From: Holophagae bacterium
Lineage (GTDB): Bacteria > Acidobacteriota > Holophagae > Acanthopleuribacterales > Acanthopleuribacteraceae
NCBI GenBank assembly: GCA_030429565.1
Contig: JAUIFE010000009.1
Location: 62,001-126,000 of the forward strand
DNA length: 64,000 nucleotides
Reading direction: 5' to 3'
Part shown: one piece after another, positions 35,570 to 44,385 of the stretch
How positions within the stretch are numbered: the stretch's first letter is position 1
Layout of the letters: each line of letters starts with the position of its first letter
Made by a program: the position numbers and the translations under genes
The notes under the pieces: model-generated
What the model was told of the DNA's origin: nothing
Databases searched by the model: none
The model's input: the letters and a program-made list of their open reading frames with translations, nothing else

Positions 35570-37816
35570 CTAGCGGCGTTCGACCCAAACCGGAATGAAC
35601 TTCGAGGTCGGCGTGTAACTGCGCGCGGCGTAGCTGTCGATGGGGACGAGCACGTTGGTTTCGGGAAAATAAGCGGCGGCACAACCGCGCGGGATGTCGT
35701 ACGGCACGACCTCGAAACCCTGGGCGCGGCGTTTTTTGCCGTCGCGGCCTTGGCTGATTAGGTCGACCTCGGTGCCGGCCTTGAGCGAGCGTTCGGCCAT
35801 GTCCTCGCGGTTGAGGAACACAACCATGCGTTTACCGCGAATGCCGCGATAGCGGTCGTCCAAACCGTAAATGGTGGTGTTGAATTGGTCGTGCGAGCGC
35901 ATGGTCATCAAACGCAACTGGTTGGCGTCGCATTCGTTGGCGGGCAGTGGGTGGACTTTGAACAGGGCTTTACCGGCACCAGTGGTCCAAGCACGATCGC
36001 GTGCACTGTTGCCCAAATAAAAGCCGCCTGGCTGCTTGATGCGTTGGTTGAAGTCGGCAAAGGCCGGAATCACGGCGGCGATTTTGTCGCGGATGCGGTC
36101 GTAATCGGCAACCAACGCGGCCCAATCCACGTCACTTTTTAAGGTGGCGGCGGCGATGCCGGCGATGATGGCCGGTTCCGAGCGCAATTGCGGCGAAGCG
36201 GGCTCGCGGTGGCCGCGCGAGGCGTGCACCATCGACATCGAGTCTTCGACGGTAACCTGTTGCAAACCGCCCGCCTGTTGGTCGCGTTCGGTGCGGCCCA
36301 AACAGGGCAGGATTAGCGATTCGTTGCCGATGACGAGGTGGCCGCGATTGAGTTTGGTACTGACGTGCACGGTCATTTCCAACTTGGCCAAGGCGGCTTC
36401 GGTGAAGGCGGTGTCGGGCGTGGCGGCGGCGAAATTGCCGCCCATGCTCATCAAGAACAGGGCGCGGCCCTTGTCGATGGCTTTAATTGCTTCAACGGTG
36501 TTGTGGCCTTCGTGTTCGGGCGGTTTGAAATCAAAGGTTTGGCCCAAAGCTTTGAGAAAGGCGGGTTTGGGTTTTTCGATAATGCCCATGGTACGGTCGC
36601 CCTGCACATTGCTGTGGCCGCGCACCGGACAGGCGCCGGCGCCGGGACGGCCGATGTTGCCGCGCATTAGCAAGAGGTTGACCAGCGTTTGCAGGGTGCC
36701 GACGGCTTGTTTCTGCTGGGTTAAACCCATGGCCCAGCAGACAATGACGCGTTCGGCACCGGCGTAGATGTCGGCGGCTTCGCAGATCTGTTGCTTGCTT
36801 AACCCGCTGTTGGCGACGAGGTCGTCCCATTTAGCGGCGCGCGCATCGTCGCGCACGGCGAGCCAGCCCTGGGTGTGCTGGTCGATGAAGGCCTGGTCCA
36901 AAACGCCGCCGCGTTCTTCTTCCAGCTCAAGCAGTCGTTTGATCATGCCTTTGATGGCGGCCAAGTCGCCGCCGATGATGGGTTGGTAGTAGTGGCTGCT
37001 GATGCGCGTGCTGCTGCCCAGCGCGGTGGCGACGGCGTGTTGGGGATGGGTGAAGCGCAGCAAGGCGGCTTCTTTGAGCGGGTTAAACGAAACAATGCGG
37101 CAGCCGCGTTTGGCCGCTTTTTGTAGTTCGGTCAGCATGCGCGGGTGGTTGGTGCCGGGGTTTTGGCCAAACACAAACACGGCGTCGGCTTTTTCGAAGT
37201 CCTCGATGGTGACCGTGCCTTTGCCGATCCCAATCGATTCACCCAGCGCCACGCCCGACGATTCGTGGCACATGTTGGAGCAGTCGGGAAAGTTGTTGGT
37301 GCCGTACATACGGCCAAAGAGTTGGTAGAGAAAGGCGGCCTCGTTGCTGGTACGGCCGGAAGTGTAGAAAACGGCTTCGTCGGGGCTGTCGAGCGTGCGC
37401 AAAATTTTTCCGATTTTTTGGAAGGCCTCGTCCCAGCCAATCGGTTCGTAGTGGTCGGTGCGGTTGTTGTAGCGCATGGGTTCGGTCAGTCGGCCTTGCT
37501 GTTCCAACCAGTAGTGATCGCGCGCGCGCAGGTCGCTGACGCTGTGGGCGGCAAAAAAGGCGCGGTCGGCGCGGCGCGTGGTGGCCTCGTGGGTGATGGC
37601 CTTGACGCCGTTTTCGCAGAACTCAAACGAGGAGGGCTTTTTGGGTTCGGGCCAAGCGCAGCCGGGACAATCGAAACCGTCGCCTTGGTTGGCTTTGAGG
37701 AAGGTGTGCCAATCGGCGGCGAGGCCGTGGGCGCGGGCGTGTTGGAAACTGGAGAGCAGGGCGCCCATGCCGCCGGCGGCGCGTGCCGGAGATGAAACCG
37801 AACCTTTTTTAGCCAT
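35570..37816 (-). CDS. FdhF/YdeP-family molybdopterin oxidoreductase
   Basis: A 748-aa molybdopterin enzyme. The ATG at 37816 is preferred over the GTG 6 nt upstream, which is too close to AGGAG. An N-terminal CPGCAWPE motif and a downstream Cys (FEFCENG) resemble the cluster-binding start of this family. Core motifs include YTSGRTSNEAAFLYQL, the CHESSGVALGESIGIGKG region and RGNIGRPGAGACPVRGHSNV, and a C-terminal MPT-binding domain follows (RSHDQFNTTIYG). It belongs to the formate dehydrogenase-like YdeP group, whose electron donor is mostly unknown. No FdhD or cofactor gene is nearby. Confidence 0.88.
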   Translation of the reverse strand: MAKKGSVSSPARAAGGMGALLSSFQHARAHGLAADWHTFLKANQGDGFDCPGCAWPEPKKPSSFEFCENGVKAITHEATTRRADRAFFAAHSVSDLRARDHYWLEQQGRLTEPMRYNNRTDHYEPIGWDEAFQKIGKILRTLDSPDEAVFYTSGRTSNEAAFLYQLFGRMYGTNNFPDCSNMCHESSGVALGESIGIGKGTVTIEDFEKADAVFVFGQNPGTNHPRMLTELQKAAKRGCRIVSFNPLKEAALLRFTHPQHAVATALGSSTRISSHYYQPIIGGDLAAIKGMIKRLLELEEERGGVLDQAFIDQHTQGWLAVRDDARAAKWDDLVANSGLSKQQICEAADIYAGAERVIVCWAMGLTQQKQAVGTLQTLVNLLLMRGNIGRPGAGACPVRGHSNVQGDRTMGIIEKPKPAFLKALGQTFDFKPPEHEGHNTVEAIKAIDKGRALFLMSMGGNFAAATPDTAFTEAALAKLEMTVHVSTKLNRGHLVIGNESLILPCLGRTERDQQAGGLQQVTVEDSMSMVHASRGHREPASPQLRSEPAIIAGIAAATLKSDVDWAALVADYDRIRDKIAAVIPAFADFNQRIKQPGGFYLGNSARDRAWTTGAGKALFKVHPLPANECDANQLRLMTMRSHDQFNTTIYGLDDRYRGIRGKRMVVFLNREDMAERSLKAGTEVDLISQGRDGKKRRAQGFEVVPYDIPRGCAAAYFPETNVLVPIDSYAARSYTPTSKFIPVWVERR

Positions 37817-38145
37817 AACCACGACTCCTGAATGGATGAATCTGAGAGCGACGACCGGTTGCGCAACGGCGACGGGTGGTCAGGGCGCCGAGGCGGCGGT
37901 GTTGACCGTCGGTCGGCATCGTTGGGCGCAGCGTGAATCGATCCTGAGTCTAGCAAATCCAATCGGACGACGCAGCTTTTGCGGGTGGGAAAGTGGCGCA
38001 GCGTGGTGAGGGCGCCTCGCGGGACGGCGCGCGGCGGATTTTTCTCATGCAAGCGGGGTCAGCGCGCCGATTGCAGGTTAGAATAGCGGTTCCGCCCGCG
38101 GTGAAGGTTCGCGGCGAGGTGGACTTTTTCTTTTGGAGGTCGTCT
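37817..38145. other. Divergent intergenic region
   Basis: About 330 bases between the divergent YdeP-like and oligopeptidase genes. It should contain both promoters. I see no gene or clear repeat. Confidence 0.5.
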
Positions 38146-40308
38146 ATGCAAGACGTGTTTCGCGGTCGTTCTTTTTCGGAATCCCACCCTCGGGCGCTGC
38201 GCCATGGTGACAGCGGCGGTGATGGTGACGCCGATACTTCGATGGAAACGGTGTTCATTCCACCCTTTGCCACCCAGATCGACCATGTTCATGAGAAACA
38301 CGGACATCGGCGCCATGATCCCTACTTTTGGTTAAACCAGCGGGACAATCCAGAAGTCACCAAGTATTTAGAGGATGAGAACCGCTACACCGACGCCTAC
38401 CTCGATGGCGAAGGCGTGGAATCGCTCTACCAGGAAATGGTGGCGCGCATTAAAGAAGACGATCAGTCGGTGCCCTACCATCTCGCCGATTACCATTACT
38501 ACACCCGCTTTGAGGCGGGCAAAGAGTACGCCCTGTTTTGTCGGCGTCCCGAGACGATGGACAACCCGGAAGAAGTGTTGCTCGACGAGAACAAGTTGGC
38601 CGAGGGCCACGAATATTCGTCGGTGGATGCGCACAGCCTGAGTGCCGATCACAACTTGCTGGCTTTTGCGCAGGACATTGTCGGGCGGCGCATTTACAAC
38701 ATTCGCATTAAGGACCTGCGCACCGGTGCGCTGTTGCCCGACCTGCTGGTTGGCAGTGGTGGCGACATTGCTTGGGCCGCCGACGGCAAGTCGTTGTTTT
38801 ATTCGGTCCAGGACGAGGACACGCTGCGCACCGACCGCATTTACCGCCACGTGTTGGGCACGGCGCAAAGCGAAGATACGTTGGTCTTTAACGAGGAAGA
38901 CGAAACCTTTTATACCTTCGTGTACCGCTCGACCTCGAAGCAGTACATTATTATTGGTAGCTCGAGCACCCTGTCGACCGAGTATCGCTTCCTGCGTGCC
39001 GACCAGCCGGAGCAAGCCTTTCAGGTGTTCCACCCACGTGAGGCCGACCACCGCTACACCATTTTCCACCTCAACGAACACTTTTACGTGCGCAGCAACA
39101 AAGACGCCGACAACTACCAGTTGAAACGGACCGGGTTGACGCAAACCGATGCGGCCCACTGGGAAACGGTGTTGCCGCACCGGCCCGAGGTTTATTTAGA
39201 GGGCGTGCATGGTTTCGAACGCCATTTGGTGGTGCAGGAACGCGAAACCGGATTAACGCGGCTGCGCGTGATGGCGCTCGACGGGAGCGACGATTACTTT
39301 ATTGACTTCGAGGAACCGACCTACATCGCCAATCTCGGCTATAACCCCGAATTGGCCACGCACCAGTTGCGGTTCACCTATGAATCGCTGACGACGCCGC
39401 TTTCGGTGTTTGAGTACGACATGGACAGCAAGCAGCGCACGTTGCTCAAACGGGAGCCGGTGCTGGGTGATTTCGATCCGGTCAATTACCAATCGGAACG
39501 CATTTGGGCGACGGCCGACGACGGCACCAAGGTGCCGATTTCGCTGGTGTACCACCGCGACACGCCGCGCGACGGCAGTGCGCCTTTGCTGCAATACGGT
39601 TACGGCTCCTACGGGATTAGCTGCGACCCGCACTTTAAGCACAGTGTGCTGAGCTTGTTGGATCGCGGCTGGATCTATGCGATTGCGCATGTTCGCGGCG
39701 GTGCCGACTTGGGACGGCCCTGGTATCTGGACGGCAAACTGCTCAAGAAGTGGCATACCTTCGACGATTTCGCCGCTTGCGGTCGGCACTTGGTCGCGGA
39801 GAAGTACGCCGCGCCCGATTTGTTGTTTGCGCGCGGCGGCTCGGCCGGCGGCATGTTGATGGGAGTCATTGCCAACAAATACAACACCTTGTATGCGGGC
39901 ATCCTCTCGATTGTGCCCTTTGTCGATTGCGTGACGACCATGCTCGACGACACGATTCCGCTGACCACCTTCGAGTACGACGAGTGGGGCAACCCCAACG
40001 ACAAGACCTATTACGATTACATGGTTTCCTACTCGCCCTACGACCAGGTACGCGCGCAGGCTTATCCCGCCATTTTGGTGATGACCGGCCTACACGATTC
40101 GCAAGTTCAGTATTGGGAGCCGGCCAAATGGGTGGCCAAGTTGCGGACCCATAAGCAGGACAACAATTTGTTGCTGTTGCACACCAACATGGACGCCGGT
40201 CACGGCGGTGCTTCGGGTCGCTTCAAGCGCTATCGCGAAATTGCACGAGAGTTCTTGTTCCTGTTGTACGTCGCCGAGCGCATCGTTAAAACGCGCGACG
40301 CGGATTGA
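38146..40308 (+). CDS. Oligopeptidase B-like serine peptidase (S9A)
   Basis: A 720-aa cytoplasmic peptidase. The ATG at 38146 has GGAGG 6 nt upstream; the in-frame extension to 37993 is not protein-like. The N-terminal propeller starts with HGHRRHDPYFWLNQRDNPEV, a hallmark of the prolyl oligopeptidase family. The catalytic domain has RGGADLGRPWYLDGK, the nucleophile RGGSAGGMLMG, the Asp in LHDSQVQYWEPAKW and His in GHGGASGRF. Oligopeptidase B cleaves short peptides after basic residues. Length is normal for the family (about 700). The acyl-ligase gene begins 25 nt downstream. Confidence 0.92.
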   Translation: MQDVFRGRSFSESHPRALRHGDSGGDGDADTSMETVFIPPFATQIDHVHEKHGHRRHDPYFWLNQRDNPEVTKYLEDENRYTDAYLDGEGVESLYQEMVARIKEDDQSVPYHLADYHYYTRFEAGKEYALFCRRPETMDNPEEVLLDENKLAEGHEYSSVDAHSLSADHNLLAFAQDIVGRRIYNIRIKDLRTGALLPDLLVGSGGDIAWAADGKSLFYSVQDEDTLRTDRIYRHVLGTAQSEDTLVFNEEDETFYTFVYRSTSKQYIIIGSSSTLSTEYRFLRADQPEQAFQVFHPREADHRYTIFHLNEHFYVRSNKDADNYQLKRTGLTQTDAAHWETVLPHRPEVYLEGVHGFERHLVVQERETGLTRLRVMALDGSDDYFIDFEEPTYIANLGYNPELATHQLRFTYESLTTPLSVFEYDMDSKQRTLLKREPVLGDFDPVNYQSERIWATADDGTKVPISLVYHRDTPRDGSAPLLQYGYGSYGISCDPHFKHSVLSLLDRGWIYAIAHVRGGADLGRPWYLDGKLLKKWHTFDDFAACGRHLVAEKYAAPDLLFARGGSAGGMLMGVIANKYNTLYAGILSIVPFVDCVTTMLDDTIPLTTFEYDEWGNPNDKTYYDYMVSYSPYDQVRAQAYPAILVMTGLHDSQVQYWEPAKWVAKLRTHKQDNNLLLLHTNMDAGHGGASGRFKRYREIAREFLFLLYVAERIVKTRDAD

Positions 40309-40333
40309 GGCGGGTGTGACCAAGGTGGATGGT

Positions 40334-42067
40334 ATGGCGCCGACAGCCGACCAGCGACTCGGTGTGCTCGCCGACTACGCCGGCCTGTGGCGCCATCCCG
40401 AGCGGCCGCTGCTGCATCACTATGCGTTCGACGCCGACAAACAGGTGGACGTTGTGGTTTTGACGGCGGGTGAGGTGCTCGATCAAGCTCGACGGGCGGC
40501 GACCTGCTTGCGTGCCATGGGTTTACGGGCCGGCGACCGTCAGCTCCACATGTTTGGCGCCAACCATCGCGACGATTTAATTCTGCGGCTGGCCGCCGTG
40601 ATGTGTGGCACCGTACCGGTTACCGTTAATTGGCAGGCCGACGACGCCGCGCGCATTCGCTTTAAGGCTGAGGCGGCGGCGGTGGCGTTGATTGTCGATC
40701 ATGCCGGCTTTGATGCCGGGCAACGCAACAAACTGAGTTGGTCGCAACCGGTATTGCGCGATTTCGACTGGTCGCAACACGAACCCTTGCCGTGGCCGCT
40801 CATGACGCCGTCGCAGCAGGCGCAGGACACGCGTCTGATTATTTTTACCTCGGGCACGACCGGCACACCCAAAGGCGTGGCGCTCAGTTACCGCAGTTAT
40901 CGCACCAATCACCAGACGTTTCGCCGCTTTCTCGAGATCGACGATTCCTCGGCGCCGCAACTGGTGGCGGTGAATCCGCTGCACCACGCCAACTCGAGCG
41001 CGGTCTGTGATTGGGGTTTGCGCGAAACAAGCGCCGAAATTCACCTGGTCTCGCGTTATACAACGCGTTATTGGTCGCTGTTGTGCCGCATCGCCGGCGA
41101 ACACCAGCGCACGATTGCGCCGGCCGTGGCGCGCCACATCGATTTTTTGGCGACCCTGGTCGCTGAGCAGCGTTTACCCTGCGATCTCAACGCGTTGCGG
41201 GCGGCCCTGTCGCGTTGCGATCTGTTGCTGGGTTCGGCGCCGGTGGGGCCGACCACGGTGGCGCGCGTTCGCGAATTTACCGGCCGCGCCCCCCTGGTGC
41301 GCTTCGGTTCCACCGAAACCTGCTTGCAGGTGATGGGCATTCCGCGCGCTTTGTCCGTTGCGGCTGTGACCACCGCTTTCGAACGCGGTTGGCACGGTAT
41401 GGAATCGCAGAGTAAGGGTTACTACATCGGCCGGCCACACCCACCGTTCACCGAGGTCAAAGTGGTGCGCCATTGCGACGGACCGGCCGCCGACTGGCCG
41501 GAATGCGGCCCCGGTGAATGCGGCTTCTTGGTCACCCGTGGCGGCAACGTCATGCAGGGTTATGTCGGCAACGCGGCGGCCACGGCGGCGGTCCTGGTCG
41601 ACGGTTGGTACAGTGGCCTCAAAGATGTCGGCTTTTATTTGCTCGACGCTGCCGGCGAACGCGACTTTTACTGGGCAAGCCGCGCGTCGACGCTGCTCAT
41701 TCGCGGTGGCGCCAATTACGCTTACGACCAGGTGGCGAACGAGATTCAAAACCTGCTGATGCCGCATTGCGGTTTGGATGCGCAGAAGCTCGATCTAACC
41801 GTGATCGGTTTGCGCGTTGACAGCGAACACGAAGACGCCTGTATTTTGGTTTTGCAAGACAACGGCTCGCTGCCCGAAGCGCGGCGGGCGGCCTTGGGTG
41901 AGGAAATTCCCAAAATTGCCAAACAGCATGTCGGCAAAGGGTCGGCGCCCGATTACGTGATGTGGGCCGAAATCCCGCGCAACTTCAAAGGCGCGGTTAA
42001 CGTACCTAAGCTCAAATCGGCAGCGAAATCTTGGTTGGAAAGCCAAGGAAAACAGGTGCTTGGATAA
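40334..42067 (+). CDS. AMP-forming acyl/aryl ligase (ANL superfamily)
   Basis: A 577-aa enzyme starting at the ATG at 40334, with a GTG alternative at 40316. It has the adenylate P-loop FTSGTTGTPKG, the A5 motif FGSTE, GWYSGLKDVG and the A8-like RASTLLIRGGANY. It activates a carboxylic acid as acyl-AMP, normally for transfer to CoA. No carrier-protein domain is fused. It sits 25 nt after the oligopeptidase gene on the same strand, perhaps cotranscribed. Substrate unknown. Confidence 0.85.
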   Translation: MAPTADQRLGVLADYAGLWRHPERPLLHHYAFDADKQVDVVVLTAGEVLDQARRAATCLRAMGLRAGDRQLHMFGANHRDDLILRLAAVMCGTVPVTVNWQADDAARIRFKAEAAAVALIVDHAGFDAGQRNKLSWSQPVLRDFDWSQHEPLPWPLMTPSQQAQDTRLIIFTSGTTGTPKGVALSYRSYRTNHQTFRRFLEIDDSSAPQLVAVNPLHHANSSAVCDWGLRETSAEIHLVSRYTTRYWSLLCRIAGEHQRTIAPAVARHIDFLATLVAEQRLPCDLNALRAALSRCDLLLGSAPVGPTTVARVREFTGRAPLVRFGSTETCLQVMGIPRALSVAAVTTAFERGWHGMESQSKGYYIGRPHPPFTEVKVVRHCDGPAADWPECGPGECGFLVTRGGNVMQGYVGNAAATAAVLVDGWYSGLKDVGFYLLDAAGERDFYWASRASTLLIRGGANYAYDQVANEIQNLLMPHCGLDAQKLDLTVIGLRVDSEHEDACILVLQDNGSLPEARRAALGEEIPKIAKQHVGKGSAPDYVMWAEIPRNFKGAVNVPKLKSAAKSWLESQGKQVLG

Positions 42068-42495
42068 AAATAGGAGGAGCGGGACGCATGTCGGCTCACC
42101 GTACGTTCGGGTTCCCGAGTGACGGTTGCGGGCGTTAGGGTCGTCCCATCGCAAAGAGGCATATCCTCGTTTCATTGGAACCTGTCCCGACGGATCTTCG
42201 GTGTCTTTGTTTGGCGCTGTTTCGCCTACCACCGCCGTCGAGGAATATGGACTAGATCACAGGTAGCGGGGTTATTGGTTGGTTCTACAGATTTAGTTGC
42301 GTGCTTAGGCCATGCAACGTTTTAACCTAAGAGGTGCGATACTTAGCGACGGTTTGGGCCAAGACGCCGGGCGGTGCCGGTTTGAAAGCTGCGCCACGCC
42401 CCCAAAGGGAGCTGCTTTTTTAACTATTTGCTCCCGATCTTTGGTCGAAATCACCCATGTGTATCACGCTTTTCCGGTTTAAGAACCAGGAGGAT
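42068..42495. other. Intergenic region upstream of beta-helix gene
   Basis: About 430 bases; no gene seen. The last 80 bases are moderately AT-rich and should carry the promoter of the gene at 42496. Confidence 0.5.
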
Positions 42496-43917
42496 ATGGT
42501 GAGTATAAGAATTCTTTTCTGTAGTTTTTTATTTGTTTCTTTTGTTGTTTTTGGCGCTGACTATTACGTTTCACCAGATGGGGACAATGCGAACCCTGGC
42601 ACCTTGGAACAGCCCTGGCGCACTATTGCCTTTGCGACCTGTGGTGGTGCGTTCGAGTGCCCCGAGACAACGGTTAATCCCAATCTGCTCCAGGGTGGCG
42701 ACACCCTGTATTTGCGCGCCGGTACCTATCCCGAGTCCGGTATTCGCTTTGTCAACTCCGGCACGGAGAGCCAAGTGATTCGCATCAAAAACTATGCTGA
42801 TGAGCAAGCGACCGTGGACGGCGGCTTTACCGAGCCCAACGGCTTACAGCATCAGCCGGTTTTTGAAATCGACGACGCCCACTACATTACTTTGGATGGG
42901 TTGGCCATTCGACGCGGGTTAAGGTCCAATATTCGAATGGGTTATGACGGTTCCGCAACCGGCATTACGGTTACATCCTGTGATCTTTCTGAATTTGTGG
43001 TCAGTGACAACTCGGCCACGATCTACGTCAACAGCGGCACCGATGTGATTACCCTAACCAATAATAAGATCCGCGACAAAAACGGCGTGGGCGCCAACAG
43101 TGCCGGAATTATTATTTTCAATTCGGGTCGAATGGTTATTGCCAATAACGAAATCTACAACACCACGCAGGGGATATACTACAAACACAGTCAGGAAAAC
43201 GGGTTGTCGACGGTTATTGAAAACAATCTTATTTATAACCAAGATTCAACCGGGCTGTTAATTTCCAACGCCGAGACGGTGATTCGCAATAACATTATCT
43301 CGCAGACAGGTGGTGCCGGCATTCTCCTATTCGAGGAAAGCGCCTCTTGTGGTTTTCTGGCCAGTCAAGATATGACAGTGGTTCACAATACCTTGGTTGA
43401 TACCTTTCGCGGCATTCATTTGTCACGAAGTCGCGAGTGCCTTGGCGCTTACAACACCACCGTTCGCGACAACCTCATTGCCAACTTTAGCAACGGTGAA
43501 ATGCGCGGCCTCGCGGTTTGGCCGTATCACGGGTATCCTGATTACAATCTCCCCGACGAAAGCGACACCACCTTCGATCATAATTTGATTTTTGCTTCCG
43601 GTTTTCAAGACCCAATTCGGGTGATCGATCAATACTACGATGTCAATGACGCGCCGCTAAATGGAACCGGAAACATTCAACAAGAACCCAGTTTCATTGA
43701 TGCCGCCAATAACAACTATCGTTTGGCGCCCGGAAGTCCTGGCCAAAACGCAGCATCGGATGGTTCTAATATGGGGGCGGACCCAAGTCAGGTCGGTCTA
43801 GAACGAGATATGTATTGGCACTATTGGCAACAACCGTTGCAGCTTCCCTTTGAAACGGATTACCATCCAAATCGGATAATCGACGTGGTTGAATTCTCTG
43901 TCTTTATAGCGAACTAA
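42496..43917 (+). CDS. Secreted right-handed beta-helix (DUF1565/pectate lyase-like) protein
   Basis: A 473-aa secreted protein. The signal peptide begins at MVSIRILFCSFLF. AGGAGG ends 2 nt before the ATG at 42496 but 5 nt before a GTG at 42499, so the GTG may be the real start. After cleavage comes YYVSPDGDNANPGT, the DUF1565 signature of parallel beta-helix proteins. Repeated Asn-rich turns (VIENNLIY, VIRNNIIS, TVVHNTLV) then mark helix coils to about residue 350. Such proteins bind or cleave polysaccharides; catalytic residues are not evident. Confidence 0.85.
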   Translation: MVSIRILFCSFLFVSFVVFGADYYVSPDGDNANPGTLEQPWRTIAFATCGGAFECPETTVNPNLLQGGDTLYLRAGTYPESGIRFVNSGTESQVIRIKNYADEQATVDGGFTEPNGLQHQPVFEIDDAHYITLDGLAIRRGLRSNIRMGYDGSATGITVTSCDLSEFVVSDNSATIYVNSGTDVITLTNNKIRDKNGVGANSAGIIIFNSGRMVIANNEIYNTTQGIYYKHSQENGLSTVIENNLIYNQDSTGLLISNAETVIRNNIISQTGGAGILLFEESASCGFLASQDMTVVHNTLVDTFRGIHLSRSRECLGAYNTTVRDNLIANFSNGEMRGLAVWPYHGYPDYNLPDESDTTFDHNLIFASGFQDPIRVIDQYYDVNDAPLNGTGNIQQEPSFIDAANNNYRLAPGSPGQNAASDGSNMGADPSQVGLERDMYWHYWQQPLQLPFETDYHPNRIIDVVEFSVFIAN

Positions 43918-44055
43918 TCGATCGTTTCATCTGGTTTTTCTTGAAGTTGAATTTCGATGGGGATGTCTCCCTTCTTGAAAGCGCCTGCTTTGAGCCGGCG
44001 CACCAATCTTGGTGTATCCCGCCGTTAAGGAAAGCCGCGAAAAGAGCATTTTAAG

Positions 44056-44084
44056 GGGCCCGCCTCGCCCATGAGGTCGGGCCC
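44056..44084. terminator. Probable terminator hairpin after beta-helix gene
   Basis: GGGCCCGCCTC (44056-44066) pairs with GAGGTCGGGCCC (44073-44084) with one bulge. It lies 139 nt past the stop at 43917 and is followed by GCTTTG, a weak U-tract. Confidence 0.4.
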
Positions 44085-44325
44085 GCTTTGTGTTGCGATC
44101 CATATGGGGGATTTTGTCGGTTCCTGCTCGGTGTGCTTCGTGGCGGGTGGCCGCGCTTGGTTCCGTCCTTGAGGATCGACGGGTGTCGCCGCGGCCTTTT
44201 TGCGAGCAGTGGTAGGGCGACTCGCCGCGAACCCTTGCTTTTTTTCATTTCAGCCGAGCGGTTGAGCGGGATGCCTTTGCGGGCTTGAAACAGATGGGCG
44301 CGATGATGGAAAAATCAACTTGGAA

Positions 44326-44354
44326 TTGACATTGAGATGTAGTCTCGATATTGT
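44326..44354 (+). promoter_or_regulatory. Sigma-70 promoter of siderophore receptor operon
   Basis: TTGACA (44326-44331), exactly 17 nt, then TATTGT (44349-44354). It lies 32 nt before the start codon at 44386. The spacer is occupied by an imperfect palindrome, see the operator entry. Confidence 0.65.
44332..44348. promoter_or_regulatory. Fur-like operator within the promoter spacer
   Basis: TTGAGATGTAGTCTCGA is an imperfect palindrome resembling the Fur site form TTGAGAAT..ATTCTCAA. It occupies the full -35/-10 spacer, where a bound repressor would block RNA polymerase. Iron-dependent repression of the receptor operon is inferred. Confidence 0.5.
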
Positions 44355-44385
44355 TCGGGCTATTCTCTGTCCTTGAGGTGACGCC